From assembly GCF_016807185.1 (NCBI RefSeq), contig NZ_JAEVYN010000001.1:744001-808000 (forward strand): a DNA stretch of 64,000 nt, read 5' to 3'. This DNA comes from Leptolyngbya sp. Cla-17 (GTDB taxonomy: Bacteria; Cyanobacteriota; Cyanobacteriia; Leptolyngbyales; Leptolyngbyaceae). The translations under genes were made by a program, and so were the position numbers. A model generated the notes under the pieces. It had not been told where the DNA came from. It made no database searches and was given only the letters and a program-made list of their open reading frames with translations. Each line of letters opens with the position of its first letter. Positions within the stretch are counted from its first letter, which is position 1. Positions 17,496 through 25,804 of the stretch are shown here, piece by piece.

Positions 17496-17954
17496 ATGTC
17501 ACAAGCAATTTCTGTTGGGAATTTCACTACATTTTTTGTTTTGTATGCATTTGTCAGTTTGGCGGTTTACTTCACAGCTTCTTTCACAATTCCGGCTTGG
17601 CTAATTTATTTCTTCTTTCTTTTGCCGTTTTATTTAATTTGTATTGTTTATTTGATGGATTTAAATTTGAGACATTATCAAAAGTCACTTAGATATAAAC
17701 GCTTGCCGTTATTTCTAAGCGTTATTTTTCAACTCCTAATTATTCTCACAAGTCCTACAAGTTGTTATGGATGGAGTCAAGGTAAAGCCTGTTATTCCTT
17801 CATCCAAACTCACCTAACCACAACTAAATTGGCTACTCTTCAGAATACTCCTCCAGCGTGGTGGATAGTCGATTCAATGCTTGTGCCTGCTTTAATCCTG
17901 CACGTTATTTCTGTTGCAATGTTCTTAAAAATGATTCGGATTGAGCAGCAATAG
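17496..17954 (+). CDS. Small multi-pass membrane protein, unknown
   Basis: This 152-aa protein has about four hydrophobic helices: TFFVLYAFVSLAVYF, LIYFFFLLPFYLICIVYLM, LPLFLSVIFQLLIIL and MLVPALILHVISVAMFL. It is AT-rich relative to its neighbours and lies on the opposite strand within the phycobilisome island, so it may be a later arrival. No family was recognised. A strong hairpin follows its stop. Confidence 0.6.
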   Translation: MSQAISVGNFTTFFVLYAFVSLAVYFTASFTIPAWLIYFFFLLPFYLICIVYLMDLNLRHYQKSLRYKRLPLFLSVIFQLLIILTSPTSCYGWSQGKACYSFIQTHLTTTKLATLQNTPPAWWIVDSMLVPALILHVISVAMFLKMIRIEQQ

Positions 17955-17961
17955 GATGCAA

Positions 17962-18012
17962 TAAGAAAGGGCGATCGCGGAAGCACAAATGCTTTGCGAT
18001 CGCCCTTTCTTA
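17962..18012. terminator. Bidirectional terminator hairpin built on two HIP1 octamers
   Basis: A perfect 17-bp stem (17962-17978 with 17996-18012) contains GCGATCGC in each arm, with a second small stem (AAGCA/TGCTT) inside the loop. It separates convergent genes, the membrane protein on + and cpcD on -, and can end both transcripts. Confidence 0.8.
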
Positions 18013-18065
18013 TCGTTGCCCCGATTTCACACCTGCCACAATTTGGCAAGATAGGGCGCTTAACC

Positions 18066-18314
18066 TTAAGACCCTGATGTGGGTTCAGTCAATGGACGAA
18101 TGTTCACAATTCTGCCGCCTAAGCGGTTAATGCGTTGCATTTCTTTGTTCATCCGGCTGTATGGAACTTGCATCAAAATTGTGCTGCTGTTCCGTACAGG
18201 ATAACGATTGTTGTCTGTTTGCTCATTTTGCTGTAATCCTTCTACTTCATAGACAAAGATTCGATTACTGGCGGATGAGCTAGCGGCTCCGGTGAGAGCG
18301 AGTTGTCCCAACAT
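18066..18314 (-). CDS. cpcD: Phycobilisome rod-capping linker CpcD
   Basis: CpcD caps the distal end of phycocyanin rods. The 82-aa protein has the CpcD domain: SNRIFVYEVEGL, then STILMQVPYSRMNKEMQRINRLGGRIVNIRPL. Length is typical. It starts 10 bp after the upstream linker gene's stop and is the last gene of cpcB2A2-linker-linker-cpcD. Confidence 0.95.
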   Translation of the reverse strand: MLGQLALTGAASSSASNRIFVYEVEGLQQNEQTDNNRYPVRNSSTILMQVPYSRMNKEMQRINRLGGRIVNIRPLTEPTSGS

Positions 18315-18324
18315 GATATGTGTC

Positions 18325-19197
18325 CTATTGTGCGAGGGTAATGCTGGCTACTTTGCCACCCAACTTGTTGATTTGTTGGAGAGTATTGGATAGTTGTTCG
18401 TAAGGAACAATGAACTCTTTGTTGCTGCGGCGAACCTTAGGATAGCGCGGTAGGCTGATGCCTGCAACTTCAATCCGATAGAGGCGATCAGACGAATTGA
18501 TCGACGAGCGTCCAAAGGCGCGATTGGGAGTAACTCCTTGTTTCGATGGCTGATATGCCCATCCGTCAGAGCCACCTGAAGGAGCGACGATCGCAGAGGC
18601 GCTGTTTTTAGCTAGATCAGCAGCTAACCGAGAGCTTGCCCCAGCGAGTTGAGCGCTATCGCTGTTAGCATAGCCGCGATAGAGGCGGAACATGCGCGTG
18701 AAACCAACCGTGCGTTGACCGACCCCTGTGGTCACAAAGTCTTGATAGGAGGGCACGATCGCATCGCCAAATTTGGCATCATATTCATCGGAATCGATGT
18801 ATGAATCAATATCTGCCTCAAACCCTTCATTCTGGTAGCGATCAAGATGTTCAACCACTTCGGATTCTGCATAAGGTGCGCGACCCAGCAGATGTTTGAA
18901 GTTCAACTCAATGACGCGGGTTTGAAAATGAGGATAAAGGAACTTAGTTTTGTACAATTCTGATTTGGCGACCGCCCGGACGAAATCTCTCACCGTCAAT
19001 TGACCATTAGCCAAAAGCGACTCCAGGCTGGTCAGGCGCTCTGACTGCATGATGTAGTCATTGCCCAACACTTGACGGTAAACCGCTTGAATCACACCTT
19101 GGGCATCTTCAGATGTCCAGTTTTGGCGGAGTTCGATTGGGTTAGAATCACCCAGAGCAGTGGTTCCCAAACGGGAAGCTGCAGTTGTAATTGCCAC
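18325..19197 (-). CDS. cpcC: Phycocyanin rod linker (CpcC/CpcI type)
   Basis: The 290-aa linker has an N-terminal PBS-linker domain (VIQAVYRQVLGNDYIMQSERL, LTVRDFVRAVAKSELYKTKF, LNFKHLLGRAPY, YIDSDEYDAKFGDAIVPS) and a C-terminal CpcD-like domain (RLYRIEVAGI, EFIVPYEQLSNTLQQINKLGGKVASI). It organises phycocyanin hexamers within the rod. By position it corresponds to cpcI2 of a cpcB2A2H2I2D2-type operon. A spacer of 162 bp with a hairpin separates it from the preceding linker. Confidence 0.95.
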   Translation of the reverse strand: MAITTAASRLGTTALGDSNPIELRQNWTSEDAQGVIQAVYRQVLGNDYIMQSERLTSLESLLANGQLTVRDFVRAVAKSELYKTKFLYPHFQTRVIELNFKHLLGRAPYAESEVVEHLDRYQNEGFEADIDSYIDSDEYDAKFGDAIVPSYQDFVTTGVGQRTVGFTRMFRLYRGYANSDSAQLAGASSRLAADLAKNSASAIVAPSGGSDGWAYQPSKQGVTPNRAFGRSSINSSDRLYRIEVAGISLPRYPKVRRSNKEFIVPYEQLSNTLQQINKLGGKVASITLAQ

Positions 19198-19262
19198 GAA
19201 TGACTCTCCTTAAAATTGAGTAAATGGTGCTTGGAAAGGGATGAGCTGTTAGCCCTAAAGCC

Positions 19263-19293
19263 CTTTGGGATGCCAGAAATAGGCACCCCAAAG
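19263..19293 (-). other. Intercistronic hairpin between the two rod-linker genes
   Basis: CTTTGGGATGCC (19263-19274) pairs with GGCACCCCAAAG (19282-19293), apart from one G-U-type mismatch, around a 7-nt loop. No T tract follows, so it is more likely a processing or stability element than a terminator. Confidence 0.6.
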
Positions 19294-19359
19294 AGATTAT
19301 TAAAGTGATACTTTACCGCAGACTAACCCCAAACACTAAAAACGCACAGCTAAAAGTGC

Positions 19360-20178
19360 TTATGCAGTAGTAATGCTTGTCACCTTACTACCACGCTGAT
19401 TGAGCCGTTGTAGAGTCGGTGAAAGTTGGTCGTAGGTAACGAGGTAATCGCGGACGGCTTGCCGAACCTGGGGAGTTCTTCCTCGGTTGGGTTGCATCAC
19501 ACGAACCCGGTACACCTGACCGCGATCGCCACCCACTACTCCGGACAGCGATCGCCCAAAGTTAGCAGTTTGAACTGGGGTAACTAGATTCCGCCCTAGC
19601 TCATTGGTTAACCAGGCAGATTTATTCTTACCCTGAGCGCGATCGCTATTGGCATAGCCTCGATACAGTTGGAACATCCGACTAAAGCCAGCCGTTTTTT
19701 GTCCGCGTTGCGTTGCAAACCCTCGGTAGTAGGGCACGATCGCTTCGCCAAAATTTTCTTGATATTCTAGGGAATCTATATAGGAATTGATCTCAGCTTC
19801 ATACCCTTCCTGCGTGTATAAATCAACGTGGAAGGTAATTTCTGATTCATCGTAAGGTGCCCGACCCAGCAAATGTTTGTAGGTCAACTCAATAAAGCGA
19901 ACTTGTGGAGTTGAGTAAAAGAATTTCGTGCGATACAGCTCAGACTGTGCCAGCATTCGCACAAAATCCCGTACCGTAATATCTCCCTGATGCAAGAGAG
20001 ATTCGGCACTGATCAACCGCTCACTCTTCATCAAATAGTCGTTGCCAAAAACCTGGCGATAGGCAGCCCGAATCACAGCCTGCACGTCACCTTCCGTTCC
20101 ATTCGCTCTCAGTTCGGTGGGAGAACTTTCTACGAACGGCTCAAACCCTAGCTGTCTTGCAGCCAAAGAACTCGTCAT
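19360..20178 (-). CDS. cpcC: Phycocyanin rod linker (CpcC/CpcH type)
   Basis: This is a second rod linker, 272 aa, paralogous to the gene after it. It has a PBS-linker domain (VIRAAYRQVFGNDYLMKSERLI, ITVRDFVRMLAQSELYRTKFFY, LTYKHLLGRAPYDESE) and a CpcD-like C-terminal domain (QVYRVRVMQ, DYLVTYDQLSPTLQRLNQRGSKVTSI). By order it corresponds to cpcH2. It follows cpcA2 across an attenuator-like hairpin, and its ribosome site is AAAGGAGACC. Confidence 0.95.
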   Translation of the reverse strand: MTSSLAARQLGFEPFVESSPTELRANGTEGDVQAVIRAAYRQVFGNDYLMKSERLISAESLLHQGDITVRDFVRMLAQSELYRTKFFYSTPQVRFIELTYKHLLGRAPYDESEITFHVDLYTQEGYEAEINSYIDSLEYQENFGEAIVPYYRGFATQRGQKTAGFSRMFQLYRGYANSDRAQGKNKSAWLTNELGRNLVTPVQTANFGRSLSGVVGGDRGQVYRVRVMQPNRGRTPQVRQAVRDYLVTYDQLSPTLQRLNQRGSKVTSITTA

Positions 20179-20198
20179 GATGGGTCTCCTTTATTAAT

Positions 20199-20267
20199 TA
20201 AAAATCATGCCCAGACCCTCAAAAAACCGCTTTGCGATCGCTTCGCAGTCTTTTATGGGTCTGGGCA
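20199..20267 (-). terminator. Attenuating terminator between cpcA2 and the linker genes
   Basis: A perfect 11-bp stem (20208-20218 with 20257-20267) has a HIP1 octamer in its loop (20234-20241). On the minus strand it is followed by a T5 tract. It would set the ratio of CpcB2A2 to linkers, as seen after cpcA1. Confidence 0.75.
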
Positions 20268-20277
20268 AAGGTCAACC

Positions 20278-20766
20278 TTAGCTCAGAGAGTTGATGGCAT
20301 AGTCAAGGTAGGAATTCGCTTCCACCGCTGGATCTCCACTCAGACCGTGGTTTGCTTTGATATGCTTCAGCGCTTCCACATACCAGCTAGGAGACAAATC
20401 AAAGGTACGGTTGATTTCAGCCAAACCGCTGATCAAATAGTCATCCAAAGGACCGGTGCTGCCTGCCACTAAACAGTAGGTGACGATGCGGATGTAGTAT
20501 CCGATGTCACGCGCACACTTGGCTTTCCCTACTGGAGTGGAGGCAAAGTTATTGCCTTCCATTTGAGTGGTGTAAGGAAACTTCTTGTATACAGCATTCG
20601 CGGCTCCATCAGCCAGGCTCTGAGCTTGGCTGCTTAATGCTTTAGCAGCATCTAAGCTAGCGGCGGCTTGACGCATCCGACCAAAGGCAACCTGAATCTC
20701 AGTCGAACTTAGAAAACGTCCTTGGGAATCTGCTGTTGCAACTGCTTCTGTTAATGGTGTTTTCAT
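20278..20766 (-). CDS. cpcA: Phycocyanin alpha subunit, copy 2
   Basis: This is the 162-aa alpha subunit of the second phycocyanin set. Chromophore Cys84 lies in GKAKCARDIGYYIR. It is highly similar to copy 1, with scattered substitutions (for example MEGNNFAS in place of MQGPNYAS). It belongs to the operon with rod linkers, downstream of the L box, so it is probably the regulated isoform (cpc2-like). Confidence 0.98.
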   Translation of the reverse strand: MKTPLTEAVATADSQGRFLSSTEIQVAFGRMRQAAASLDAAKALSSQAQSLADGAANAVYKKFPYTTQMEGNNFASTPVGKAKCARDIGYYIRIVTYCLVAGSTGPLDDYLISGLAEINRTFDLSPSWYVEALKHIKANHGLSGDPAVEANSYLDYAINSLS

Positions 20767-20844
20767 CGAAAATAATTCCTTTCAACAAATGTGCAAAATA
20801 ATTTCAGAAATGACATGAAGTTTAAGCCAATAAACGGGTTGGCT

Positions 20845-21363
20845 TTAGCCTACAGCGGCGGCAGCGCGATCGAAGTAGCTGCTCACTTCAGACATGAGGT
20901 TGCTGCAATCTCCACGAGTTACACCATCAGGGTTGTTAGCAAGCGCGATCGCCGACTCTTTCATCTTGTTGACACCTGCTGCAACAGAAGCACCGGGTAC
21001 GCCCAACGCCAAATAGGTTTCGCGCAAGCCATTCAAGCAGCGATCGTCTAGAACACTGCCGTCGCCTGCAAACACCGCATAAGTCACGTAGCGGAGAATA
21101 ATTTCCATATCGCGCAAGCAAGCAGCCATCCGACGATTCGTATAGGCATTGCCCCCTGGTGCAATCAACTGAGGTTGTTCTGCAAACAACGAGCGGGCTG
21201 CATCAGCAACAATCGTAGAAGCGTTCGAGGTAATGCGATTGACCACATCCATCCGCTTCGTTCCATCTGTCACCAGCTTTTTTAGGGCATCGATTTGATC
21301 ATTGCTAATGTACTCGCCACGAGTATCGGCTTGGGAAACAACTTTAGTAAAAGCATCAAGCAT
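20845..21363 (-). CDS. cpcB: Phycocyanin beta subunit, copy 2
   Basis: This is a 172-aa beta subunit from ATG 21363, preceded by CTAGGAG. An upstream in-frame ATG at 21408 would add 15 residues foreign to the family and is rejected. Cys82 (RRMAACLRDME), Cys153 (TRGDCSNLM) and Asn72 are present. It is the first gene of the linker-containing operon and the nearest downstream target of the RcaC-type L box at 21744-21761. Confidence 0.97.
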   Translation of the reverse strand: MLDAFTKVVSQADTRGEYISNDQIDALKKLVTDGTKRMDVVNRITSNASTIVADAARSLFAEQPQLIAPGGNAYTNRRMAACLRDMEIILRYVTYAVFAGDGSVLDDRCLNGLRETYLALGVPGASVAAGVNKMKESAIALANNPDGVTRGDCSNLMSEVSSYFDRAAAAVG

Positions 21364-21743
21364 TCTAGTATCTCCTAGGGATTTTGATGTGAATAAAATA
21401 CGATTCAAAACTTGGTTTTTTATTTGGTTTCTGGATTGAGATAAATGCAGTGCTTGATGGATTGAATAACCATCTGATTAATTAAACAAAAAACAGTCGT
21501 TAGCGAAAGCATTCGCTTGCCGAGTAAGACATTAAAGAGAGTCTTGCCCGAACACTGTTTGCCGTTTAGGTGAACCAGCAGGAGCATCCATTCACCGAGC
21601 GAATATCTTGAAATCCATTACCTGTAGCTTCACAAGCTCAGGGCATTAACTGAACTACAGTCAAGCTAAAAAATTAAACCCTCGACTTAAAAATCTAGGC
21701 GTTTATTAGTTTTTGAACCTGTCCTTGATTAAAGCAACCTGCT
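21364..21743 (-). promoter_or_regulatory. Structured leader of the cpcB2 operon
   Basis: This is about 380 bp between the L box and cpcB2. It holds several local inverted repeats, for example AGCGAAAGCATTCGCT near 21503 and GGTGAA/TTCACC near 21570-21597. They suggest a folded 5' leader. The transcription start could not be placed. Confidence 0.45.
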
Positions 21744-21761
21744 TGTGCAAATTTTGTGCAA
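21744..21761 (-). promoter_or_regulatory. L box: RcaC-type binding site
   Basis: On the minus strand the sequence is TTGCACA-AAAT-TTGCACA, an exact match to the published L-box direct repeat TTGCACA-N4-TTGCACA bound by RcaC in Fremyella diplosiphon. It lies upstream of cpcB2 and just downstream of the rcaC-like gene. Arms CCTGC/GCAGG flank it as a small palindrome. No other copy was found in the window. Confidence 0.9.
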
Positions 21762-21927
21762 ATTTAGCAGGCGTTAGCAAAGAGGCTATTAAAAAACGTT
21801 AAGAAAACGCTCAAATGATTGGGCTGAAAGAGTCCTAGCAACTTTTTTGTGGTTTTTGATACTTCATTTATCGTTACAATTGCAAGTCAAATGATGATGC
21901 GAAATCTGTGCCATTATCCAGCACGTT

Positions 21928-23856
21928 TTATTTAGCGCAGTCACGCATTCGGTGTAATCGGCTCAGAATTCGATTGGCAAGCACAACTCCCATTACTGGC
22001 TTACACAAATAATCGTCTGCCCCAATGATGAAGGCTTGCTGTTGACTGGCAGAATCGCTCAACTCACTCAGGAATAACACTGGTAACCGCTGCCAGTGGG
22101 GGTCGCTGCGGAGCATCTGGCACAGTTCAAAGCCATTAATTTCAGGTAGGTTCACATCTAAAATCAACACATCCGGAACCACAGCCTGTAAAACAGTCCA
22201 AAACTGCTGTGGATCAGCCAGGGTCGTGACTTTGAATCCCCAAGGTTTGAGCAACGTTGGCAGGGTGCTGAGCCAGGTGCGATCGCCATCCACAATCATT
22301 ACTCTAGTCGGCAAATTCGGTTTTTCTAACAACTGCACAATCTCAGCAATTACCTGCTCAATGGGTGTTTGGGCGGTTAGAAATAGTCTGCCGCCGCAGC
22401 GTAGCACTTCGAGTCGATCGCTTAAGTCGCCGCGATCGCTCATGACTAATACGGGCAACGCCGGATATCGCTGAGTGACTGTTTGTAAAGTTTCTAGCAG
22501 CGAGTTAGCAGTCGGTTGCTGAGAATTTGCTTGGTCTGACTCAGCGGGCAACTTCAATAAGACTATGTTTGTCTGTAATTCTTCCCACTCAGCTAGTTCC
22601 AGCGTCTGCACAACTTCAAGCTGAATTCCACAGCGAGTTGCTGCCATCTGAAGTGACTGGTTAAAAGTTACGTTTGAACTGACCAACAGTAACTGGGGTC
22701 GTTGCTGATCTGGAATTTGGTAGCGCTGAATCTGCGTCGTGTTCTGAACTTCCTGCTGAAGGGCTGTCACCAGAGCTTGCATCAGCGGTGCCTGTTTAGG
22801 CTGCAACGGCTCACGCCCTCCAATCCAATAATCCAGTTGCCGTACTAAGTGAGTAATTTTGCTTAAGCCAAAAATGCCTAGCGTTCCTACGAGGGTGCGT
22901 GTCGCCTGTTGGGCCGCGGCTTGCTGCTGGGAGGTGAGGCGATCGCGCTGCAAGTCGGTGACCGTTTGAAACACAACTGCGAGTTGATCTAGGCTTTTGG
23001 GTTGGGTGGTCACCCAAGTTTCGTTGAGAAAATCTAGGTATTGTTGCTGTGAGTCCAGTGAGCCATCTTCTCCAGAAACAGGTTCAAGGCGATTGGCTAA
23101 GCCAGTTTCACTGGGTGTTTGATCCAAATCGACAGAATCAGTTTTGGGATAGGGGAAAGAGTCTTGTGTAGTGACCTCCGCTGCGATCGCTTTCAAGTAG
23201 TAGCCGCGACCGTGCAGAGTGGCAATGAAATCGGGTGGCGCACCCGCAGCCGTAAGTTTTTGCCGTATTCGCCGCAGGTGCGATCGCACCGTCGCCTCGG
23301 ATGGAAAATCTTCTGAAGACCAAAGGCGATCGATTAGCTCTTCGCTACTAAAAACATATTGGCTATCGCGCAACAGGAGTTCTAGAAACTCATACTCCTT
23401 GGTTGTTAGAGAAAGGGGTTGACTGTTATAGGTCACCTCACAGGTGCGTGGGTCTAAAAACAAAGCTCCCCAGGCTAACAAAGGAAAAGGATTGCTACCA
23501 CTCCGTCTCTGCAACGCCCGAATCCGAGCCATCAGTTCTACGGGATCGAACGGTTTTACGACATAATCATCGGCTCCAGCATCCAACCCCTGCACGTTCA
23601 CCGTTTTGGAATCCTGAGCCGTGAGCAGCATAATTGGTGTGGCATAGCCATTTGCCCGAAAGCGCTGACACAAACTGATGCCATCCAATTTAGGCAGCAC
23701 AATATCCAACACCATCAGGTCATATTCAAACGTAGAACCATAGGTCCAACCCATCTCCCCATCTTTGACAACATCAACAATATGGTGATGCGTTGTCAGA
23801 GTTTTGGTCAGAGCTTTGGTTAATATCTCGTCATCTTCTACCAGCAAAATTTTCAT
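21928..23856 (-). CDS. rcaC: RcaC-type multidomain response regulator
   Basis: RcaC is the DNA-binding response regulator of chromatic acclimation. From MKILLVEDD (ATG 23856; a further ATG is at 23871) the protein is 642 aa, against about 650 for Fremyella RcaC. Domains: receiver with Asp51 (VLDIVLPKLDG), OmpR winged helix (TTKEYEFLELLL, VRSHLRRIRQKL, GRGYYL), HPt-like helices about 275-370, a receiver-like domain without acceptor Asp about 385-510, and a C-terminal receiver with Asp567 (LDVNLPEINGFEL). In the HPt segment ATRTLVGTLG, Arg320 occupies the position expected for the phosphorylated His. Its likely target is the adjacent L box and cpc2-like operon. Confidence 0.88.
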   Translation of the reverse strand: MKILLVEDDEILTKALTKTLTTHHHIVDVVKDGEMGWTYGSTFEYDLMVLDIVLPKLDGISLCQRFRANGYATPIMLLTAQDSKTVNVQGLDAGADDYVVKPFDPVELMARIRALQRRSGSNPFPLLAWGALFLDPRTCEVTYNSQPLSLTTKEYEFLELLLRDSQYVFSSEELIDRLWSSEDFPSEATVRSHLRRIRQKLTAAGAPPDFIATLHGRGYYLKAIAAEVTTQDSFPYPKTDSVDLDQTPSETGLANRLEPVSGEDGSLDSQQQYLDFLNETWVTTQPKSLDQLAVVFQTVTDLQRDRLTSQQQAAAQQATRTLVGTLGIFGLSKITHLVRQLDYWIGGREPLQPKQAPLMQALVTALQQEVQNTTQIQRYQIPDQQRPQLLLVSSNVTFNQSLQMAATRCGIQLEVVQTLELAEWEELQTNIVLLKLPAESDQANSQQPTANSLLETLQTVTQRYPALPVLVMSDRGDLSDRLEVLRCGGRLFLTAQTPIEQVIAEIVQLLEKPNLPTRVMIVDGDRTWLSTLPTLLKPWGFKVTTLADPQQFWTVLQAVVPDVLILDVNLPEINGFELCQMLRSDPHWQRLPVLFLSELSDSASQQQAFIIGADDYLCKPVMGVVLANRILSRLHRMRDCAK

Positions 23857-24179
23857 CAATATCGCTGTCAATGGAGAATTCGATCAGCCAAACGTAGCCA
23901 GAGGAAAAAAAGCCCATCCCTCAGCAATTTCCTCTTTTTCGAGGTTGCCTAAAACTAAGTCACGCAAGATAAAAAGCGCATATATGAGCGACAAGATTAA
24001 GTACCACACCGACCAAATTATTGCAGGTAGAAGCCCTATCACAGTTGCTGCGACACGCTTACTCTAAAGCGATTTACAGCAACTATAAATTAGAGTAGGA
24101 ATAGACTGAGCCAGAGACAATGGAATCACACTACTACCAATTACCCTAACTCCCTCTTTCCCTTTCACCCTCTACTCTC
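23857..24179. other. Intergenic region between rcaC and the second CpcS-family gene
   Basis: About 320 bp of non-coding DNA between divergent genes, presumably with both promoters. Nothing else was recognised. Confidence 0.4.
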
Positions 24180-24740
24180 ATGACTTCCCCTTCCCCTTTT
24201 CAACAGTTTTTTGACGATTGTGTTGGCAATTGGGTGACTGAACGCACCTACCATTACCTGACTCAGCAGGAAGTAGAGCGATCGCATACTGAATTTGTTA
24301 TTCAGCCTGTGAACCGCGATCGCAAGGCTCAAGTCCTTGCCGATAATCAATATTCCGACCAGCCAGATTTAGATAGTTTGCCGGGATACCATCTGGAGTT
24401 TGCCACTGTTTCAGATAAAGGCGATCGGGTCAATCAATCCCTGAACATGCTGTTTGTGCCACAGCAGCAAGATGGGGCGCTGGTGATAGGAGATTATTTG
24501 CGCGATCGCGCCTATGAAGAATCTCGCCCGATCGTCTCTCACTTCCAGTTCAACCTCGCCAATCGAGAGCTGTTGATGACGACCACTTACACACGAGTCG
24601 TATCTGTGGATTCGATTACCTTGATTAACCCCAAACTGCGGATTCGCAAAATTCTTAGCTACCGTCGCCCCGATGCCAATGATCCTCTACAAGAAGTTGT
24701 GCTAGTTGGATTTGGGGTCGAGCAAAAGGTGGAGTCTTAA
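24180..24740 (+). CDS. CpcS/CpeS-family phycobiliprotein lyase (CpcU/CpeU-like)
   Basis: This 186-aa protein of the lipocalin-like lyase family starts FQQFFDDCVGNWVTERTYHYL. It has a central VIGDYLRDRAYEES and a C-terminal LLMTTTYTRVVSVDSITLINPKLRIRK, matching the LTTEYE...LRLR region of CpcS. It is more divergent than the gene at 9933 and lacks the GGFS motif, so it is probably CpcU- or CpeU/CpcV-like. It lies divergent from rcaC at the edge of the island. The subunit and bilin it serves are unknown. Confidence 0.85.
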   Translation: MTSPSPFQQFFDDCVGNWVTERTYHYLTQQEVERSHTEFVIQPVNRDRKAQVLADNQYSDQPDLDSLPGYHLEFATVSDKGDRVNQSLNMLFVPQQQDGALVIGDYLRDRAYEESRPIVSHFQFNLANRELLMTTTYTRVVSVDSITLINPKLRIRKILSYRRPDANDPLQEVVLVGFGVEQKVES

Positions 24741-24878
24741 GGGATTAGGGTAATGGTCTGTAGGATGTGCTTGCCTAATACCCGGACTACGCTAAACGCT
24801 TAAGCATAATCCGAATCAGGGCGACATCAATCAATGCCTTTGAAGTTCGGGTCAAACTTGCAAGGACTTTAAGTTTAA

Positions 24879-24952
24879 CGGGACTGGCGCGATTCGAACG
24901 CGCGACCTGTCGCTTAGGAGGCGACCGCTCTATCCTGCTGAGCTACAACCCC
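24879..24952 (-). tRNA. tRNA-Arg (anticodon CCU)
   Basis: This is a full cloverleaf of 74 nt. The acceptor GGGGTTG pairs with CAGTCCC (one G-U and one U-G), the anticodon stem GTCGC/GCGAC encloses loop CTCCTAA (anticodon CCT), and the T arm is GCGCG-TTCGAAT-CGCGC. Discriminator is G, and CCA is not encoded. It reads AGG codons. Confidence 0.95.
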
Positions 24953-25035
24953 AACTGAATTTGATTTAATCATAGCAGTAGCATAAAAATGCTTGGGTAG
25001 CTTTGATTATTTTGATTGCCTTTAAAGGCACCAGT

Positions 25036-25767
25036 TTATCCTGACCCGTCAATGGACAACACGATGACCGTGATATTATCGCGTCCACCATGCTCTTTTG
25101 CTGCATTAATCAGGGCAGCGGCAGCTTTCTCACAGACCCGAATGGATTTTAGCTGCGATGCAATCACTTGATCAGATAGCTCTTCCGTGAGTCCATCACT
25201 GCACAGCAACAGGCGATCGCTGGGCTGTATCTGCACAGGCTGAACATCAATTTGGCGCAAATCTTCCCGCCCTAGGCACTGGGCTAACACATGCCGCCAC
25301 GGATGAACTCTTGCTTGATCGGGTGAAATTTCACCCATTCGTATGGCGAGGGCAACCCAGGTATGGTCTTCAGTAATTTGATCGAGCTTAGCACCGCGTA
25401 AACGATATAGCCGCGAATCACCGATGTGGGCGCATAAAGGCTGTTCATCTCGAAAGAGCAACACGACAACGGTAGTGCCCATATCACTCCGCGCTGGATG
25501 CTGTCGTTGATCGTTGATGATTGCCTGGTTTGCCTCCAATAGCGCTTGTTCCAGAATAATCTTAGACGATTCGGCCGTATGCCAGGATTTTTCTAAATAC
25601 GCCTGAATAGTTTGAGTGGCAAGATGGCTCGCTTCTTCACCGCCTGCATGTCCTCCCATGCCATCCGCCACAATAAAAAAGCGTCCCTCAGGATCGATGT
25701 AATAATTATCCTGATTGACTTTGCGGACAACGCCGACATCTGTTAAGCCTGTAGACAGACGCTTCAT
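25036..25767 (-). CDS. PP2C-family Ser/Thr protein phosphatase
   Basis: This 243-aa metal-dependent phosphatase has all PP2C motifs: RKVNQDNYYI, ADGMGGHAGGEEAS, SDMGTTVVVLL, HIGDSRLYRLR, EDHTW, LCSDGLTEEL and HGGRDNITVIVL. Size matches the minimal bacterial type; cyanobacterial PphA of this class dephosphorylates PII. It is the last gene of a run with a pseudokinase and an ABC1 kinase (37 bp after the latter). The substrate here is unknown. Confidence 0.93.
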   Translation of the reverse strand: MKRLSTGLTDVGVVRKVNQDNYYIDPEGRFFIVADGMGGHAGGEEASHLATQTIQAYLEKSWHTAESSKIILEQALLEANQAIINDQRQHPARSDMGTTVVVLLFRDEQPLCAHIGDSRLYRLRGAKLDQITEDHTWVALAIRMGEISPDQARVHPWRHVLAQCLGREDLRQIDVQPVQIQPSDRLLLCSDGLTEELSDQVIASQLKSIRVCEKAAAALINAAKEHGGRDNITVIVLSIDGSG

Positions 25768-25804
25768 AAATAGATTGTTAGATTGTCAACAAACATTAAA
25801 TGGA

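Noticed and set aside
20785..20800. Single TGTGCAA between cpcB2 and cpcA2 as a second L box
   Set aside because: Only one half-repeat is present, without the direct repeat at 4-nt spacing.
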